In this document: positions 61,072-64,000 of the stretch, in pieces
How positions within the stretch are numbered: position 1 is the first letter of the stretch
Layout of the letters: each line of letters begins with the position of its first letter
Source: Bifidobacterium longum subsp. infantis ATCC 15697 = JCM 1222 = DSM 20088
GTDB taxonomy: Bacteria > Actinomycetota > Actinomycetes > Actinomycetales > Bifidobacteriaceae
DNA: 64,000 nt
Direction: 5' to 3'
Assembly: GCF_000269965.1 (NCBI RefSeq)
Contig: NC_017219.1
Span: 1,798,001 to 1,862,000, forward strand
Translations under genes and position numbers: made by a program
The notes under the pieces: generated by a model
Told to the model about the DNA's origin: nothing
The model's input: only the letters and a program-made list of their open reading frames with translations
Database searches by the model: none

Positions 61072-62768
61072 GTAACGCTACTGATATCCGACAATCTGGC
61101 GGCACCGCAGGCAGTGTGGATCACACCGATACGGGCCTCGCTGTTTCGCGCACCATTCCCATGCCTCCCACGGATACGTTATACCGCGCCGCGCTCACGT
61201 TCTGTCTTGATGGGGCGGATGTGATGATGTACGCCACGCTCAAAGGCGCGGAAAGCGCCGAATCCCTCTGGCACGCGTTGGCGCAATCCCATCCAAGCCA
61301 GCCATCTGAAATCTGCGGCCCGGCGCTGTCACGTATTGACCGCATGTTCGTGGACGGCCTCACTCGATGGGGCCGCAAGGCGTCGGCGAACGCGATGCGC
61401 TCCTTCCGCAATGCACTGGCCGGCTGGCATAACCGCATGATGGACCTGCCCTCGCAAGACATCATCCAACTGGCTGACTGGTTCACTATGGATGGCACGC
61501 AATGGATTATCGGCCCTGGCCATCCATGTTGGCCCTCGCAGTTGGCCGACCTGTCCATTCGCTCCGATTGGGCGCCACCGCTGTGTTTGTGGATCAAAGG
61601 CGATCCACGCGCATTGACCAGTTGCGCCAAACCGGTCGGCATCGTCGGTTCACGGGACGTGACCGAATATGGCCGGTATGTGGCGCACACCGTAGCCGAA
61701 CAGGCAGCCGTTGCCGGGCATCTGGTCGTGTCCGGAGGCGCGATGGGAACGGATGCGGCGGCACATTGGGGAGCGTTGAATGCGCTGCACGGCAGAATGC
61801 CCGCCAATGTGGGCAGAACCGTTGCCGTATTCGCCGGCGGGCTCAACCATATCGGACCGATGCGTAACCGCACGCTGTTCGAACGTATCGAGGCACAGGG
61901 TGGTGCACTGATCAGTGAACTGTGTCCAGGGACGATTCCCGAAGCCCGTCGTTTTCTACTCCGCAACCGCATTATCGCGGCCATGTCTTCCACATTGATT
62001 GTGACGCAAGCCCGGTTGCGTTCCGGAGCGCTCAACACCGCGGGATGGGCATGTGAATTGCTGCGCGAAGTGTATGCGGTTCCCGGTGACATCAATCAGC
62101 CTTGCAACGCCGGGTGCAATAAGATGATCGGCGACCACCGAGCGATGATTCTGTGTGCCGCCACATCCACCGAGGATATATGCCATGAACGGCACAAACC
62201 CGTTATGGGAGCATGCCCAGGCATATCGAAATCCACAGGTCAGGACTCGTCCGAAAACGAGGAGGCCATGGAAGTGCCGGCAACGACTCCGTTATCGCCA
62301 GCATCCTCGGAATCATCGGCGTCACAGGAGTCGTCACAAGATCCAGGCCATTCGAAACGTCTTAAGACCAAGCATACTCAGCCTACACTCGTTCAATCCA
62401 AGGATGGGCCGGCGAGCGCAACCGCCGGGACCGGTGCCAACAAGAGCAAGGGTGAAGAGCTGCCCTCGTCGCATCAGATGCCGGATCTTCGTGTCAAGCC
62501 GAAGCCCGATCCCGAGAAGGAAGCCCAACAACGTATCATTATCGCCAAGCTGCCGGAAATGGAGCGCACATTAGTGGCATTGATTCGTGAATGCCGTAAA
62601 CGACATCTCATCGTCACTCCGGACGCACTATTGCGTGTGGCGCGAGAGACGGTACCCGACGAGATTCCCAATATCGGCACCATACTTGAGCTACTCGGCG
62701 CATTGGAGCTGAAGGGAGTGATCGAGCGGGATGCCGGCATACTCAAGCTGAGCAGCCGTGTCGGCTAA
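61068..62768 (+). CDS. dprA: DNA-processing protein DprA
   Basis: A 566-residue DprA. N-terminal helical region (residues 30-140), then the Rossmann-like core: [114 protein letters not shown]. It loads RecA on incoming single-stranded DNA. A low-complexity linker of about 120 residues precedes a C-terminal winged helix (about 490-566). The linker makes it longer than most DprA proteins. Its ATG overlaps the comM stop. Confidence 0.9.
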   Translation: MSNATDIRQSGGTAGSVDHTDTGLAVSRTIPMPPTDTLYRAALTFCLDGADVMMYATLKGAESAESLWHALAQSHPSQPSEICGPALSRIDRMFVDGLTRWGRKASANAMRSFRNALAGWHNRMMDLPSQDIIQLADWFTMDGTQWIIGPGHPCWPSQLADLSIRSDWAPPLCLWIKGDPRALTSCAKPVGIVGSRDVTEYGRYVAHTVAEQAAVAGHLVVSGGAMGTDAAAHWGALNALHGRMPANVGRTVAVFAGGLNHIGPMRNRTLFERIEAQGGALISELCPGTIPEARRFLLRNRIIAAMSSTLIVTQARLRSGALNTAGWACELLREVYAVPGDINQPCNAGCNKMIGDHRAMILCAATSTEDICHERHKPVMGACPGISKSTGQDSSENEEAMEVPATTPLSPASSESSASQESSQDPGHSKRLKTKHTQPTLVQSKDGPASATAGTGANKSKGEELPSSHQMPDLRVKPKPDPEKEAQQRIIIAKLPEMERTLVALIRECRKRHLIVTPDALLRVARETVPDEIPNIGTILELLGALELKGVIERDAGILKLSSRVG

Positions 62769-62824
62769 TCGGCTTCCATGACACGGCTCGAAGACTGTTC
62801 GGCGGGTGTGCGAGAATCGAACCC

Positions 62825-64000
62825 ATGAGTCCGAAACGTTTGGAAGATATGTATGATGCGGTGATCGTCGGCGCCGGAGCGGCCGGCCTGTCGGCGGCGT
62901 TGGGACTGCTGCGCTCCCCCAAAATCACCGAGCTCAAGGAACAAGGCGTGGACCCGAAGATCCTCGTGGTCTCCAAACTGCAGCCGCTGCGTTCGCACAC
63001 CGGTTCGGCCGAGGGCGGCATCGCCGCGAGCCTGGGCAATGTGGAGTCCGATGACTGGCACTGGCATTACTACGACACCATCAAGGGCGGCGACTGGCTC
63101 GTCGACCAGGACGCGGCCAAACTGCTCGCCGAATACGCGCCGCAGACCGTGATCAACCTGGAGCGTCAGGGCGTGGCCTTCTCCCGTACCGATGACGGGC
63201 ATATCGCCCAGCGCCGGTTCGGCGGCCACACGCGCGAGTTCGGCGGTGCCCCGGTCAAGCGCGCCGCCTATGCGGCCGACCGCATCGGCCACCAGATTCT
63301 GCACGCCTTGTGGCAGCAGTGCGTGGCGGCAGGCGTCGAGTTCGCCGAGGAATGGTATGTGACCGATCTGGTGCTCGCCGACGACGGCAAGCAGGCGGCC
63401 GGCATCGTGGCATTTGACACGCATTCGGGCAAGATTCAGGCCATCCACGCGCGCAACGTGCTGCTTGCCACCGGTGGCGCGGGCCGACTGTTCCATACCA
63501 CATCGAATTCCTGGGACCTGACCGGCGACGGCATGGCATTGGCCTTGGCCGCCGGCCTGCAGCTGGAGGACATCGAATTTGTGCAATTCCACCCCACCGG
63601 ACTCGCGCACACCGGCATCCTGCTGTCCGAGGCGGCCCGCGCCGAAGGCGGCATCCTGAGGAACGCCGACGGTGAGCCGTTTATGGAACGCTACGCCCCA
63701 GAGCATAGGGATCTGGCCGCGCGAGACGTGGTCTCCCGCTCCATCATGGCGGAGATCGACGCCGGCCGCGGCGTCGCCGACCCGAAGGACCCGGATGGTC
63801 CGAAGGACTGCGTCTGGCTGGACATGACCGGCATCGACCCCGAACGTATGAAGGAAGTGCTACCGCAGGTGGTCGAAACCATCGAGCAGTACGCGAACCT
63901 CGATCCGGCCAAGGACCTGGTGCCTATCAAGCCCACTGCGCATTACACGATGGGCGGCATCCCCATCACCACCAATGGCGAGGTGTACCGTTGGGCCGAC
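62825..64000 (+). CDS. Fumarate reductase/L-aspartate oxidase family flavoprotein (partial)
   Basis: The first 392 residues of an FAD protein; the gene continues beyond the window. Seen: [18 protein letters not shown] (dinucleotide-binding), [18 protein letters not shown] (the FAD-linking His in SdhA/FrdA-type proteins), [87 protein letters not shown] with the catalytic Arg region, and [10 protein letters not shown]. It is either the flavoprotein subunit of succinate dehydrogenase/fumarate reductase or NadB; the gene following it would decide. Confidence 0.85.
   Translation, partial: MSPKRLEDMYDAVIVGAGAAGLSAALGLLRSPKITELKEQGVDPKILVVSKLQPLRSHTGSAEGGIAASLGNVESDDWHWHYYDTIKGGDWLVDQDAAKLLAEYAPQTVINLERQGVAFSRTDDGHIAQRRFGGHTREFGGAPVKRAAYAADRIGHQILHALWQQCVAAGVEFAEEWYVTDLVLADDGKQAAGIVAFDTHSGKIQAIHARNVLLATGGAGRLFHTTSNSWDLTGDGMALALAAGLQLEDIEFVQFHPTGLAHTGILLSEAARAEGGILRNADGEPFMERYAPEHRDLAARDVVSRSIMAEIDAGRGVADPKDPDGPKDCVWLDMTGIDPERMKEVLPQVVETIEQYANLDPAKDLVPIKPTAHYTMGGIPITTNGEVYRWAD

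Overview
The window reads as a chromosome segment of a high-GC Bifidobacterium, most likely of the B. longum group. This rests on recognised gene content (FeoA/FeoB, a MetY-type sulfhydrylase, PdxY-like kinase, ComM/DprA, a tandem two-component/FtsX ABC locus) and on codon usage. It is an inference from memory, not from a search.

Layout. (1) 0-7.5 kb is ordinary chromosome: a VOC protein, a TauE/SafE permease, the ferrous-iron operon feoA-feoB-feoC-like, an unusual MFS exporter fused to CBS domains, and a one-repeat 'mini' YccF. (2) 7.6-29.5 kb is a wrecked mobile region. A prophage remnant keeps its lysis genes (holin, GH25 endolysin, two small membrane proteins), a terminase small subunit and an HNH nuclease; its head and tail genes were lost through a deletion that fused terminase to another protein. 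Next come an A+T-rich two-gene module of unknown function, an IS30 element, an ABC-F/GNAT/HAD group, a 1460-residue surface protein with the start of a conjugative type IV secretion module (Maff2, TrbL/VirB6, truncated PrgI), an IS21 element, and the N-terminal half of a tyrosine integrase. (3) 29.5-44.7 kb is a second accessory block: a TetR/MFS pair with two matching operators, a broken HigA-like gene with a 13-bp repeat, an orphan HipA-like kinase, a RelB/PemK pair, a Cys/His-repeat cupin with a methyltransferase, full-length YccF, a Fic protein, a transposase remnant, and an A+T-richer block of Firmicutes appearance (UvrA-like ABC protein, MATE pump, TfoX-C protein, AraC/GyrI regulator). 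(4) 44.7-64 kb is housekeeping chromosome: ychF, proC, an S33 peptidase, a double-module histidine kinase with its response regulator, an FtsX-type ABC exporter, metY, pdxY, and yraN-comM-dprA, then a flavoprotein that runs off the end.

The organising observation is that the 3' end of ychF is an integration hotspot. The resident ychF ends in an atypical tail, while two displaced copies of a more YchF-like gene end lie at 7.59-7.62 kb (still followed by a terminator hairpin) and at 29.44-29.47 kb. This fits two successive integrations at ychF, giving the two tandem accessory blocks. The best candidates for undescribed function are the two-gene module at 12.3-13.9 kb, the three-TM plus HNH pair at 23.5-24.7 kb with its paralogue at 9.7 kb, and the CxCK-repeat cupin/methyltransferase pair at 34.6-36.1 kb.
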